NCBI RefSeq assembly: GCF_003286085.1
Contig: NW_020825288.1
Location: 16,926,001 to 16,990,000, forward strand
From: Drosophila persimilis
Taxonomy: Eukaryota > Arthropoda > Insecta > Diptera > Drosophilidae
Length of the DNA stretch: 64,000 nucleotides
Reading direction: 5' to 3'
Under the pieces are notes generated by a model. It ran no database searches, had not been told where the DNA came from, and saw only the letters and a list, made by a program, of their open reading frames with translations. The position numbers were made by a program, and so were the translations under genes. This document shows, piece by piece, positions 53,201-63,277 of the stretch (within the stretch, counting starts at the first letter, position 1; each line of letters opens with the position of its first letter).

Positions 53201-56200
53201 GGCAAGAAATGCATCACCCGCTTGGCCGCCTTTGCCGCCGAATGTGAGGTATTCGAGATCACAATTTCGCGTGGCTACAACGAGACCGCCTTCCGAGAGG
53301 ATCTCAAGGTGCTCTATACATTGGCGGGCGTTAAGCGAAAGAAGGTTGTGTTCTTGTTCACGGCAGCACAGGTGGCGGAGGAGGGCTTCCTGGAGTTGAT
53401 CAACAACATTCTGACCGTGGGCCAGGTGCCAGCCTTGTTTGCAGACGAGGACAAAGATAACATTGTCAACCAAGTGCGCAAATTCGCCGAAGAAGAGGGA
53501 CTCTCTGCATCCAAGTGAGCAACAGCATGACCCCTTTTTCTGTTACCCAACCACTCAATCTTTGCTCCTTCCACAGGGACTCCGTTTGGGCCTACTTCCT
53601 GCGCACCTGTGCGGAAAACCTTCACGTCGTCCTGTGCATGTCCCCAGCCGGCGAAGCACTCCGAAATCGCTGCCGCAATTTCCCCGGACTGATTGGCAGC
53701 ACCTACATCGATTGGGTGTTCCCCTGGCCCAAGCAGGCGCTGTATGCGGTGGCCAAGCTGTTCCTCACCGAGCATGCCATGATACCGGCGGCCCATCGGG
53801 ACAACATTATCGAGCATGTGGTTCATGTGCACACCACCATACAGCAGTACTCAAAGGACTATCTGCAGAAGCTGAGGCGCAACAACTTTGTGACACCCAA
53901 ACACTATCTGGACTACATCAACACCTACCTGGGACTTTTGGGTAAGCAGTGGAGCAGTAGCAGTAGCGATAGGGCACTCTTTGGAGCACTATATAACCCG
54001 CATCTCTTGCAGAGGAGAAGCATCTGTTCATCACGCAACAGCGTCAACGGCTGGGCGAGGGCATCAAGAAGATTGAAGAGGCTTCTCTGCAGATCGATGA
54101 ACTGCGGATCATTGTCACCGAGCAGAAGAAGAACGTGGCCGTTGCCTCGGAGGAGTGCGAGGCGATGCTGGTCACCATCGAGGCTTCGACGGTGAAGGCC
54201 AACACAAAGAAGGCCGAGGCCTCGGAGAAATCCGTCGAGGTGGAGATAAAGGGCAAACAGATTGCCGTGGAGAAAGAGGAGGCCGAGGAGATCTTGGCCG
54301 ATGCTATGCCAGCTCTGGAGGAGGCCAGACGCGCGCTCTCCGAGCTGGAAAAGGCTCAGATCACTGAGATTCGATCCTTTGCCACGCCCCCGGCTGCCGT
54401 GCAGGTTGTGTGCGAGTGCGTGGCTATTCTGAAGGGCATCAAGGAGATTAGCTGGAAGTCGGCGAAGGGCATGATGAGCGACGTGAACTTCCTGAAGGGT
54501 CTGATGGAAATGGACTGCGAGGCCCTTACCCAGAAGCAGATCACCGCCTGCCGGAACCACATGAAGACCCAGAACCTGGACGACATGGGTAAGATATCCA
54601 TAGCTGGAGCAGGACTCCTGAAGTTCGTGAAGGCCGTCCTCGGCTTCTTCGAGGTGTATCGCGAGGTGAAGCCGAAGAAGGAGCGCGTCGACTTCCTGGT
54701 GGAGGAGCAAGAAGTGCAGATCAAGCTGCTCAATCACCTGAACGCCGAAATCACTAAGCTTGAGGAAAAGCTGGCGGCCCTCAACGAGAACTATGCCATT
54801 TCCATGAAGCAGATGAAAGCCCTCACCGAGATGATGCAGCAGGCGGAGCGTCGCCTGATCGCCTCCGATAAGCTGATCAGTGGGTTGTCCTCGGAGCTGA
54901 TCCGCTGGAGCGCGGAAATGGCCAGTCTGGGGCAGCAGCTGATCGACAGTGTGGGCGTTTGTCTGATTAGCTCCTCGTTCCTGGCCTACACGGGCGCCTT
55001 CACCTGGGAGTTCCGCAAAGCGATGGTGTTTGACGACTGGCTGGAGCACATCTGCTCCCTGGAAATCCCCGTGATTCTGCCGTTCAAGATTGACGCATAC
55101 CTCAGCACGGACGTAGAGGTCGCGCAGTGGACCAGCGAGGGTCTGCCGCCGGACGAGCTCTCCGTGCAGAACGGCATCCTCACCATGCGCGCCTCCCGCT
55201 TCCCGCTTTGCATCGATCCCCAGCTGCAGGCTCTTCAGTGGATCCGCAAGAAGGAGTTCCGACACAACCTCAAGGTGCTGTCCTTCAGTGATTTCGACTT
55301 TTTAAAGCAGCTGGAAATGGCCATAATGTATGGTCTGCCAGTGCTCTTCGAGGACGTGGACGACTACATCGATCCTGTGATTGACGATATCCTGCAGAAG
55401 AACATCCGCGTGCAGGGAGGCCGCAAGTTCGTGATGCTCGGCGACAAGGAAGTGGACTGGGATCCCGGATTCCGTCTTTATTTGACCACCAAGTTCTCCA
55501 ACCCCAAGTTCGATCCGGCAGTGTATGCCAAGGCGCTGGTCATAAACTACACGGTGACGCAGACGGGCCTGGAGGATCAGCTGCTCAGCGTGGTCGTGGG
55601 CACAGAGCGACCGGATCTAGAGCAGCAACGCGAATCCCTCATTGCCCAGACAAGCGAGAACAAACAGCTGCTGAAGCAGCTCGAGGACTCGCTGCTGCGT
55701 GAGTTGGCCACTTCCACGGGCAACATGCTGGACAATGTGGAGCTGGTGGAGACACTGGAGAACACCAAGGGCAAGGCCGGCCTGGTGATGCAACAGCTTA
55801 AGCTGGCCGCGGAAACGGCAGCCGATATCGAAATCCTCCGTAATGGCTATCGACCGACATCGAAGCGGGGAGCGGTGCTCTTCTTTGCCCTCGCCGACAT
55901 GGCCACCGTCAACAGCATGTACCAGTATGCTCTGGCCGCCTATCTCGATGTGTTTGTCTACTCCCTGCGCAAGGCCGTGCCGGATACGGTGCTGAGCAAA
56001 CGTCTGAATAACATAATCAAAACACTGACCGAGAATGTCTACTCGTACGGCTGCACGGGCATCTTTGAGCGGCACAAGCTGCTCTTCTCCTTCCAGATTG
56101 CCACCAAGCTGGCGCAGCGGGAGGGAGTTCTGCTGCAGACCGAGCTGGACTTCTTTATCAAGGGCAACATTGCTCTGACCAAAAGTGAACGCAGCAATCC

Positions 56201-59200
56201 ATGCAAATGGCTGCCCGAAAAGAGCTGGGAGGATCTGCTCAAGATGGCCTTTGATTTCCCAGAGCCATTCGGTTCCTTGCCGGATCATTTCGGTCGCTAC
56301 CTCACTGAATGGAAAGAGGTAAGTTTTGCCACTGCATTTGGCCTTTAAATGGTCCTTTTTTAATGCCCAAAAATGCATATCAACGAAAAGGATTGCTAAA
56401 TGTTCATGTTTTTCATGTTTTCCATATTTTTTGTGTCTTCTTTTCCGATTTTCCACATTTCTCTTTTGGGGCTGCATCATCTTCAACGTCAACGTCAACT
56501 ACGACTCCGATGCCGTTATCAAATTGCTGTTCCTGGTCCTGCTGCTCCGTGCTCCGTGATGTTGGTTTTGCTGCTGCTCTTTCCTTTCGGTGCTGTGACG
56601 ATGCTATAAAATGGCCAACAACAACCACAACAACTTGGACAACGGATGGACGATGGGACTGGTTCTGGTTCTGGGTCTGGTTGTGGAACTGCTTCTGATT
56701 CTGACTGGCATGTGGCATTCACTGACTTCCGTTTCGTTGCCGACGCTCATTTTGCCTGCACTTATCGCCCATCGCCCATCGCCGTCGCCGTCACCGTCAC
56801 CGAATGCCCATGAACTGTTCTGGTGGCCGTCCGCCCGTTCTCAGTGGTACGACTTGGAGAATCCTGAGGAGGTGGCATGTCCGGGCGACTACAACATCAA
56901 TTGCAATGCATTCCAGGCAAGTGCCGGGTTGGGTCTGCTGTGTACTTTCGCTTTGCATGCTTTCAGCTCTCGAGTGGCGGCTCCTGGGTCTGGTTCGGTC
57001 TCGGGCCAGAAGCCGCTCCTCCTTCTGCTCCTGCTGCTCCTGCTACTGCTGGCGTTGCCATTGAGCGTTATTGGATTTCGTACTTTATGCTCGTTTCTAG
57101 TGGATTATTATGTACAAGCCGTACCCACAGAGACACATACCCCACGCACATACCACACTTTACTTGGGCTCTTGGGCGCTTAGTTTTACTCGACTTTCGC
57201 AACGTCCTGCAACTTTGGCGCACATTTTCATCTCAAGTTATTAGCAGCCTGTTTTTGTCAGCCAGCTCTCTCTCTAAGTCTCCCTGCCTGGCTGGTTGGC
57301 TCGCAGGCTGGCTGGCAGGCAGTATCTATGTGGTATCCTCTATATGAATGGTGTCTCTGTGTGTGTGCATTACCATATTTTATCAATTTTCCGAACCATT
57401 AGATGAGCGGCAATTTGCGCCCGCAGTCGCACTTGAAACCAGCGTCAAGCACTGAAGCGAGCCCAATTTGCACTCGAGTTTTGCTTGAAAACCGCAGCAA
57501 CGACACCAACGATGGCAACGGCAATAGCAATAGCAATAGCAACATCTGCATAGGGTCCACGGCTCTTTGGGCTAACTAAGGCGCGGAGTGATGATGAGCT
57601 GTCAGGCAGAGCTCAGTGTCATTGTCATTTTGATGTACTTATTATAATGTCTAATGTTCGACAATCTCCATCTACCGCCCCCTTAGAAACTGGTGTTTTT
57701 GCGCTGCTTCCGCGTGGATCGCATCTTCCGCTGCATAAATCAATACATTGTGGAGACAATGGATGAGTTCTTCATTATGCCGCCGGTTGTGAGCTTCTCG
57801 GCCATCTATGAGCAGACATCCTGCACGATGCCCGTCTGCTTTATCCTGAGTGCTGGATCGGATCCCACCAACGATCTCATCAAGCTGGCGGACACGATCA
57901 TTGGCATGGCCAACTTCTGTCACATATCGCTCGGTCAGGGGCAGGAGAAGGCTGCCCTGAAGATGCTGGACACGGCCTTGCGACAGGGCCAATGGCTGAT
58001 GCTGCAGAACGGGCACTTGCTAATTCGATTTGTGCGGGAGCTGGAAAAGTACTTGGACAGAATCGAGAATCCGCATCCGGACTTTAGGCTGTGGATAACC
58101 ACAGATCCCTCACCGGCATTCCCCATTGGTATACTGCAGAAGTCCCTAAAGGGTGAGAGATCAAGCCATTTGTCAGCGTTCCTGATGCTATAAGATGTTT
58201 GTCTCCTCTGCAGTTGTCACTGAACCACCCAATGGCCTGAAGCTGAATCTTCGCTCTACGTACTTTAAAGTGCGTCAGGAGCGACTCGAGAGCTGCTCCC
58301 ATCGGGGATTCCGTCCCCTGGTCTATGTCCTGGCCTTCTTCCATGCCGTCGTCCAAGTAAGTGAACCAATAGATACTCCAATTTATTGTCCAGGGCGCAG
58401 TTGGTCCGTTGAGTTGAGTGTGCTCTTCAGTTGTTTATTTATTAATTTCTTAATTTTGAGTAGCTGAAAGCTTTTCAGACCCAACTGCACCGAAACTGGT
58501 TCTCAATTGATGGAGCAGCAATTGCACTCGCAGTCGTCGTTGCCTGCAGCAAATTGTTATTGATCGCTCTGTGACGATGCGGGGGAGGGGCCCTGCAATT
58601 AATCTATATACTCGTAACCGTTCCGTTCTTCACTTCCGCAGGAGCGTCGAAAATACGACAAACTTGGCTGGAACATAGCGTACGACTTCAATGATTCAGA
58701 CTTTGAGGTCTGCACCGAAATCCTGCGCACCTACCTGAGTCGCTGTGCCGACGATAAGATACCCTGGAACAGTCTCAAGTATCTCATTGGCGAGGTCATG
58801 TATGGGGGTCGCGTTATTGACGATTTCGATCGGCGCATCACCAACTGCTATATGGGGGAGTATATGGGCGACTTTCTGTTTGACGAATTCCAAGTGTTCC
58901 ACTTCTATGAGGATGAACACGTGGACTATTGCCTGCCCGAAGATGAGACCATACTGAAGGAGGACTATATAGGTGAGTGACGAGACAGAGGGTTCGGGTC
59001 GGTGGACCCAATGCCAGAAGCTATTTACATATGTAATGCATTGATAACAGCGCACATCGACAAACTGCCGTTGGTCAATAAGCCGGATGTGTTTGGTTTG
59101 CATCCGAACGCGGAAATCGGTTATTACACAATGGCGGCACGCAACATTTGGAACAGTTTGATTGAGCTGCAGCCGCAGACTGGTGAGTAGTGGCACACGA

Positions 59201-62200
59201 CCAATCGAATCGAATCGAAGCGAATCGAATATGTATCCCATTTAGCCGCATTGAAGGCATATCTCTGTGGTCTAGCTCTGGGGGAATACCCGTGCATTGA
59301 TAATTTGATCAGTGCTCGGGTGTGGGTGAAAAAATGATAATAATGTAATATAGATATGCGTTTACGTATGGCCGGGGCCAGGGCAGGACAGTGCAGAGCA
59401 GGCCAGGGCCCTGGTAAATGGTTCAATTTGCATGCAACGTGTGCCAATTGTCAGCCGTTTATTACATTTTATCTTGTTGTTGATTTTTATTCGCATGCCG
59501 TTGCCGTTGCCGCTGACGCTGCCGCGTGCCCTGGCTTTGCTCTGCAATGTTGTATTTTTGGCATGCTGAATTTTTAATTTAATTTAATTAATTAGTTGCG
59601 GTTTTGCAATTAACTTTATTGCATGCGCCATTATTGCAAGCACACAACAGCAATGCACACATTAAAAATTAAAATAGATGCACACACAATCGCAGACATG
59701 CCCTCCGACACATTCAGGACACACACACATACACACACACACGATGGGTCAGATTGGAGGGCAGGACAGCGGACACACATCCACTCACTTTCATTCAGTG
59801 CCCACAAATCGCAGCGAATCGAGTTCAAACCTCACCGCACCGACCGCCATCAGAAGCACCAAAAAATGGCGAAAACGTCACGCAAAAGTCGATAATTTTT
59901 GCGTTGCGAGCTTAAACGTGTTAAAACCGCCATCAGAGTGCACTTTTACCAGTGCACACCACACCCCACCCCACCCACACATGCGTTTATTTGCTACCCT
60001 GCACAGACATACACACAATGCACATGCACCAACTCATGCATATATGTATGGACCTGTAAATAACTGTATATACAATTTCGAAAACTCTTTTAAATATATT
60101 CGCACACACGAAGTGACCAAGTGGACACCCAGCGAAGTCAATGCCGGTAAAGTATTCCGCGTAAACAACAGACCCCAACCCCCAACCCGCCACCCACAAG
60201 TCGAATGAATTCCTTACTCACCCAGCCCATCCACCGCCACTGAAGTTTAAATAAAAATAATAATAATAAGGGCAAATATTTTCACTGATTAAAAATCGAG
60301 TTGAACAATTTTATTTCAATTCGCGGAGATATGGCCAAGTACCAATGGACCCAATGCTGTTCGGCCACTGCGAATTTTAAAAGTGCTACAAATAATTGCG
60401 ATGGAAATACTTATCTATAGATATGTAGATACAAATCAGCGAAAGCCTATTGACAAGCAATAGATGGGAACCCATTTCAATCGCATTTAGGAAAGATTCC
60501 CGGACATATCAAACAATTAACAGATAAATTATAGATTCGGTCTGCAACCCCCGTAAAACCCTAATTAATAAAACATAGCTGCAAACTCAGTTTAGTCCCA
60601 TTTAAAAGAAGCTTCGAATATCCCAAAAAACTTCATAGAAAAGGTCATTTTTCCAAGTCGAAAACTCAGTTCAGATTCATTTGATGTGCCTTCGCCTCGC
60701 CAATACGCTCGATATTCCATCGAGTAGCTCACAGAAAAATGGCCATAATTTGCATATTCATGAGCTTTAGTATTTGCTAATTGACACTTTAACAAAAAAT
60801 AAAGCAGAGCATAAAAAACGTTCTATCGGGGTGCCAACACAAGCCAGATAAAAAGGAAAATTAATAAAATACTCGTCCGAAAAAAATACCAATACAGAAA
60901 GCATAAGATAAATGTACATAAAAAAGGAAAACGGAAAAACCACAGCCTCTGCATACATTACAAAGGTTTTTTCTCGCCCTTCTCCTGCCACTTTACTCTA
61001 CCACTGCCACAATCCTTACTTACTCCTCTCTCTCTTTTGGCTGTCTTGGTCGTCTCTGTTTCTGTGTTTGCCCCATGCAGGCGAGGGTTCGGGCGGCATC
61101 AGCCGTGACGACTTCATCGACATGGTGGCCGCCGGGATACTGAAGAAACTGCCACCGGCCTTTGAGACGTGGCGCATTCGCAAACAGATCCAAATGAGTC
61201 TCTCCCCCACCGGTGTGGTCCTGCTGCAGGAGCTGGATCGCTTTAATCTGCTGGTGATTCGCATCAAGAAAACGCTGGAGCTGCTCCGCAAGGTAACTAC
61301 TATTAAGAGATTGTCTTTCCGGCTCTGGCTCTGGTTCTGGTTCTGGCCAAAACTGTCAATAGACGCCACACATAAATCCTTCAGGCTTGTTTTGTTGTGC
61401 ATTCTGTTTATGCATTTGCCATTTGCCAACTTGGCTAAGGACCAAGCAAACGACAGATCCTAAGCCATGGCTGCATTGTGCTGCCAAAATAAATTTACAA
61501 ATGCAAATGAACTCGAGCCCGAGTCACGCCCACACATGTGCCGCTGTGTGTGCCATTGTGAGCCGCTTTTTAATTTAATTGCATGCTCTCCGCAGGCCAT
61601 TGCTGGTGAAATCGGCATGGACAATGTGCTGGACAACATTGCCAACTCGTTGTTCAATGGCCTGCTGCCAACATCCTGGAGCTCCCTGGCGCCGGCCACA
61701 TGCAAACAGTTGGCCAGCTGGCTAGAACACTTGCGGGTGAGTCCTCCAATGCTCCTCCGTTCCATAGTCGTGACATTCGCTGTAGCGTAGCTCATTAATC
61801 AGCTTAGCGCTGAATCAATCAAGTTCCTGGTTCGTGTCCACTAATCAGCTCTTTCTCTCTCTCTGCAGCAACGGTCCGTCCAGTACAAGTATTGGTCGAT
61901 ATCGGGCGAGCCCTTGGTCATGTGGCTGTCTGGGCTCCACATCCCGCAGAGCTATCTGACGGCCCTGGTGCAGGTGAGTCGGGGGTCATGGACAATGAAC
62001 GAACGCACTCGTATTTCTATCGCCTTTGCAGATTGCCTGTCGCAAAAACGCCTGGCCATTGGATCGCTCGACGCTCTTTACCTATGTTACCCAGTATGCA
62101 GACCCCGACGACGTCGAGGAGCGTCCCGCAACGGTAAGTGGCATCTACCACCTCTTTTTCTATCTATCCATCTATCGCTCTAAATGCAAAACGATGACCA

Positions 62201-63023
62201 AACTGTCCGGTGCCACTGCCGGTGCCAGTGCCAGTGCCGCTGCCTGTGTCCCTATGCTGGTTCTGGTTCCGGTCCGAGAGAGGGCACTAATTCCGTAATT
62301 AAGAATTCTGTTTGCATTTTAATCGTTGAACTTTTTGCAGGGCTGCTTTGTGCATGGGTTGTACATCGAGGGCGCACGCTTTGACATGTCGACTAATCAG
62401 CTGGCGCGTTCCCATCCCAAGGTTCTGGTCGAGGAGCTGGCCATTTTGGCTGTGGAACCCATCGAGGCGCATCGTCTCAAGCTACAGGTCTGTATCGTAC
62501 GGTTAAGGAGATGGTGGGTGGGTGGTTAGCCGGATAGCTGGATAGCCGGATAGTTGCCTGGAGATCCTGGGTTCGACGCCGTCTGCCAGTGACAAGTACT
62601 AATGTGCGCTTGTATCTACATACACATGCCTGGGCGAGGGACGGGACGGCACCCTGGGCGTTTCCACGCTGATATTTGTTTAAATGCATCCCACTAAATT
62701 AGCAGCAGCTTCCGTTTCCACCCCGACTAATGGGGCATCTGCTGTGCTAATTGTTTCTGATTTTAAATGCCCGGAAGCTTTACTTTTAGCCGGGGATGAA
62801 AAATGTATTTTAAAGATGGGAGTTTTACTAGAACTTTCGTTGATACTGAACTATGTTTTCCCTTATTTTACAGAACACATTCCTGGCTCCTGTTTATACC
62901 ACATCCATGCGCAGAAATGCTATGGGCGTGGGCCTGGTCTTTGAGGCCAATTTGGCCACCTCCGAGGATTTGAGTCACTGGATATTGCAGGGCGTATGCC
63001 TCACCCTGAACACGGATCTTTAA
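28792..63023 (+). CDS. Dhc98D: Axonemal inner-arm dynein heavy chain, DNAH10 type (47 coding exons)
   Basis: This gene encodes a microtubule motor subunit. By similarity to human DNAH10 it should be one heavy chain of the two-headed inner-arm dynein f (I1), which bends cilia and flagella. Joining 47 exons gives 15,294 coding bases and 5097 residues with agreeing phases. Order: a charged N-terminal extension, tail, linker, AAA1 with Walker A GPAGTGKT at ~2393, AAA2 with GPTGGGKT at ~2674, AAA3 with GEAGTSKT at ~3030, AAA4 with GGCGKK at ~3432, coiled-coil stalk and microtubule-binding domain (~3663-3990), AAA5, AAA6 and C-terminal domain. Assignment to DNAH10 rests on the AAA1 block with [16 protein letters not shown] and on the C-terminal third. 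In flies the DNAH10 orthologues are Dhc98D (chordotonal) and Y-linked kl-2 (sperm); the neighbouring beat gene favours Dhc98D. Human DNAH10 is about 4500 residues, so this protein is longer, mainly at the N terminus. Confidence 0.92.
29420..30828 (+). other. Dynein introns 1-3
   Basis: Introns are 29420-29500, 29522-30059 and 30110-30828, around the 21-base exon 2 and the 50-base exon 3. Intron 3 contains an AT-rich island (about 30410-30670). No other gene is seen. Confidence 0.7.
31125..32749 (+). other. Dynein intron 5
   Basis: Phase-0 intron of 1.6 kb ending in TTCGCTGCAG. It includes an AT-rich island (about 31960-32340) and a short TTTTAG repeat at about 32532-32551. No nested gene is visible. 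Confidence 0.7.
32977..34009 (+). other. Dynein intron 6 (start uncertain)
   Basis: Phase-2 intron of about 1.0 kb, acceptor TTTGCCGCAG. It contains a CT-rich tract (about 33193-33232), a T run near 33280, and GC-rich CGT/GCGGC tracts. The left boundary depends on the weak donor chosen for exon 6. Confidence 0.5.
34895..41321 (+). CDS. Dhc98D: Dynein tail and early linker, exons 9-19 (residues 643-1869)
   Basis: Exons: 34895-35085, 35141-35735, 35809-36115, 36200-36580, 37405-38299, 38361-38714, 38788-39079, 39185-39343, 40345-40497, 40906-41124 and 41187-41321. The first of these exons read as the heavy-chain N-terminal tail region, which in this family mediates dimer formation and intermediate-chain and light-chain binding. 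Exon 13 holds an acidic insert ([12 protein letters not shown]). Exon 11 uses the weaker donor GTGGGT. Every phase agrees, and the frame stays open from exon to exon. Confidence 0.85.
36581..37404 (+). other. Dynein intron 12 with CGATA/DRE-like motifs
   Basis: Phase-1 intron of 824 bases. It holds two close TATCGA cores (about 36896-36915), the second within TATCGATA, the DRE core. It also holds a 13-14 base inverted repeat around TTGAGCGT (left arm near 37080-37092, right arm near 37130-37143). No coding exon is seen inside it. Confidence 0.6.
39344..40344 (+). other. Dynein intron 16
   Basis: Phase-0 intron of 1.0 kb with CA and CCAA-rich short repeats (near 39826-39848 and 40034-40055). 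No gene is seen inside it. The next intron (40498-40905, 408 bases) is likewise empty. Confidence 0.7.
41322..42522 (+). other. Dynein intron 19
   Basis: Phase-0 intron of 1.2 kb. A TCCTG-rich tract lies at about 42098-42142. No nested gene is seen. Confidence 0.7.
42523..45604 (+). CDS. Dhc98D: Dynein linker, exons 20-24 (residues 1870-2229)
   Basis: Exons: 42523-42944, 43010-43205, 44245-44478, 44960-45065 and 45484-45604. They encode the linker, the lever that swings over the AAA ring. Recognisable blocks are [17 protein letters not shown] (exon 21), [17 protein letters not shown] (exon 22) and [10 protein letters not shown] (exon 24), all typical of axonemal heavy chains. Confidence 0.9.
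43206..44244 (+). other. Dynein intron 21
   Basis: Phase-0 intron of 1.0 kb. It contains CA tracts, ACCAAT repeats (about 43613-43635), GGAT repeats and a GT tract (about 43733-43748). The following introns 22 (44479-44959), 23 (45066-45483) and 24 (45605-45975) hold nothing that I can assign. Confidence 0.7.
45976..47302 (+). CDS. Dhc98D: Dynein AAA1 motor site, exons 25-26 (residues 2229-2653)
   Basis: Exons: 45976-46720 and 46775-47302. The main ATPase site is intact: Walker A GPAGTGKT at 46466-46489, Walker B CFDEFN around 46616-46630 (Asp about residue 2445), and a sensor-1-like [12 protein letters not shown] stretch in exon 26. This is the site that powers movement in all dyneins, so the motor is predicted to be active. 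Confidence 0.93.
47303..48039 (+). other. Dynein intron 26
   Basis: Phase-0 intron of 737 bases with donor GTGCGT, TCCTG and CCAGG-type short repeats (47390-47580), and a TTTGC repeat at about 47972-47990. The sequence directly before the acceptor is purine-rich. No gene is seen. Confidence 0.65.
48040..50154 (+). CDS. Dhc98D: Dynein AAA2, exons 27-29 (residues 2654-3021)
   Basis: Exons: 48040-48198, 48695-48805 and 49321-50154. Walker A is GPTGGGKT at 48100-48123, and the [20 protein letters not shown] block carries the Walker B-like acidic residues. The acceptor of exon 27 is preceded by purine-rich sequence and its pyrimidine tract lies farther upstream, so this junction is slightly less certain, though frame and homology fit. 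Confidence 0.9.
48199..49320 (+). other. Dynein introns 27 and 28
   Basis: Introns 48199-48694 and 48806-49320 flank the 111-base exon 28. Intron 28 carries a (CGT)n tract at about 48886-48920 and a short GAC repeat near 49228. No gene is seen. Confidence 0.7.
50155..50303 (+). repeat. Dynein intron 29 with a GT tract close to its donor
   Basis: The intron begins GTGAGC, and a run of about 16 GT units occupies 50167-50199, only 12 bases from the splice site. Confidence 0.85.
50304..51092 (+). CDS. Dhc98D: Dynein AAA3, exons 30-32 (residues 3022-3214)
   Basis: Exons: 50304-50396, 50507-50667 and 50768-51092. Walker A reads GEAGTSKT (about residue 3030) and Walker B reads [14 protein letters not shown]3 nucleotide state gates motor activity in this family, and the visible residues look competent. 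Confidence 0.92.
51093..52470 (+). other. Dynein intron 32
   Basis: Phase-0 intron of 1.4 kb, donor GTGGGT, acceptor TCTCCCACAG. It holds a CCCTGT repeat (about 51603-51627) and CTG repeats near 52165. No gene is seen. Confidence 0.7.
52471..53941 (+). CDS. Dhc98D: Dynein AAA3 lid and AAA4, exons 33-35 (residues 3215-3663)
   Basis: Exons: 52471-52659, 52724-53514 and 53577-53941. The AAA4 P-loop is GVGGCGKKC: the lysine is present but the next residue is not Ser or Thr. The Walker B position reads FLFTAAQV where the family usually has FTD, so its Asp is an Ala (about residue 3491). Exon 34 also carries a run of glutamates near 52885-52917 before the AAA4 fold. AAA4 is probably structural here. 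Confidence 0.9.
54013..56318 (+). CDS. Dhc98D: Dynein stalk, microtubule-binding domain, AAA5 and AAA6 start (exon 36)
   Basis: This largest exon (2306 bases) begins with a charged coiled coil (CC1, residues about 3664-3780). The microtubule-binding domain follows (about 3785-3880), then CC2. AAA5 comes next, with [13 protein letters not shown] and a Walker B-like [10 protein letters not shown] block, and then the region with [14 protein letters not shown] that leads into AAA6. Short Glu/Lys heptads support a coiled coil. The exon closes in phase 0 at GTAAGT. Confidence 0.93.
56319..56844 (+). other. Dynein intron 36
   Basis: Phase-0 intron of 526 bases between GTAAGT and TTCTCAG. It separates the end of exon 36 from the 72-base exon 37. 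No other gene is seen. Confidence 0.75.
56845..63023 (+). CDS. Dhc98D: Dynein AAA6 and C-terminal domain, exons 37-47 (residues 4432-5097)
   Basis: Exons: 56845-56916, 57687-58152, 58214-58356, 58642-58972, 59051-59182, 61081-61292, 61596-61736, 61869-61973, 62032-62133, 62341-62487 and 62874-63023. Conserved blocks include [98 protein letters not shown] and a [19 protein letters not shown] ending. These match the C-terminal third of DNAH10. Exon 37 is followed by a GC rather than GT donor. The protein stops at TAA 63021-63023. Confidence 0.93.
56917..57686 (+). other. Dynein intron 37, GC-AG type
   Basis: The upstream exon ends CAG and the intron begins GCAAGT. This is the standard context of the rare GC donor class, where a strong match elsewhere offsets the T-to-C change. 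The acceptor is CCCCCTTAG. Protein homology (AFQ joined to KLVFLRCF) fixes both ends. Confidence 0.85.
59183..61080 (+). other. Dynein intron 41
   Basis: Phase-1 intron of 1.9 kb, the largest of the dynein coding region. It contains CA tracts (about 59720-59745), AT-rich DNA and no supported open frame. Later introns of more than 300 bases (61293-61595 and 62488-62873) are also empty. Confidence 0.7.
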
Positions 63024-63277
63024 GAGAGCTTTGTATATAGATAGGATTTAGATACAGATTGAAAGACTGATGTTGGATTTTGTTGATATTGATTATTATT
63101 TATCGAATCATTTATACTATTGCCAAATAAATCTATGTTTACAGCTCTGTAGCAATGGCAATGGAGTTTATCAAGTAGTATATACTCGTACGCGTATAGT
63201 ATTTCTAGTGCCTGTGCCTGTCAATAACGTGATTTGTGCCTGACTGATAACCGACTGATATGCCGCTGCTCCTGGCA
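63024..63277. other. Convergent 3' interval between the dynein gene and the minus-strand gene
   Basis: Only 254 bases separate the two stop codons. The dynein poly(A) signal lies here. For the minus strand I see AATAAT-like variants near 63093-63102 but no perfect AATAAA, so the two 3' UTRs may overlap. Confidence 0.6.
63126..63131 (+). terminator. Poly(A) signal of the dynein gene
   Basis: A consensus AATAAA lies 103 bases after the dynein stop codon and is followed by a T-rich, then GT-containing stretch. This implies a very short 3' UTR. Confidence 0.7.

Noticed and set aside
53925-55265. 446-codon minus-strand frame over dynein exon 36
   Set aside because: Mirror of the coiled-coil stalk coding sequence; Leu/His-rich shadow frame.
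59678-60208. 176-codon open frame inside dynein intron 41
   Set aside because: It is driven by CA-repeat translation (Thr/His runs) and has no known domain.
62500-62590. Possible tRNA: GGTTCGACGCC resembles a polymerase III B box
   Set aside because: The bases around the loop do not form a T-arm stem, and no acceptor stem or anticodon arm can be drawn.
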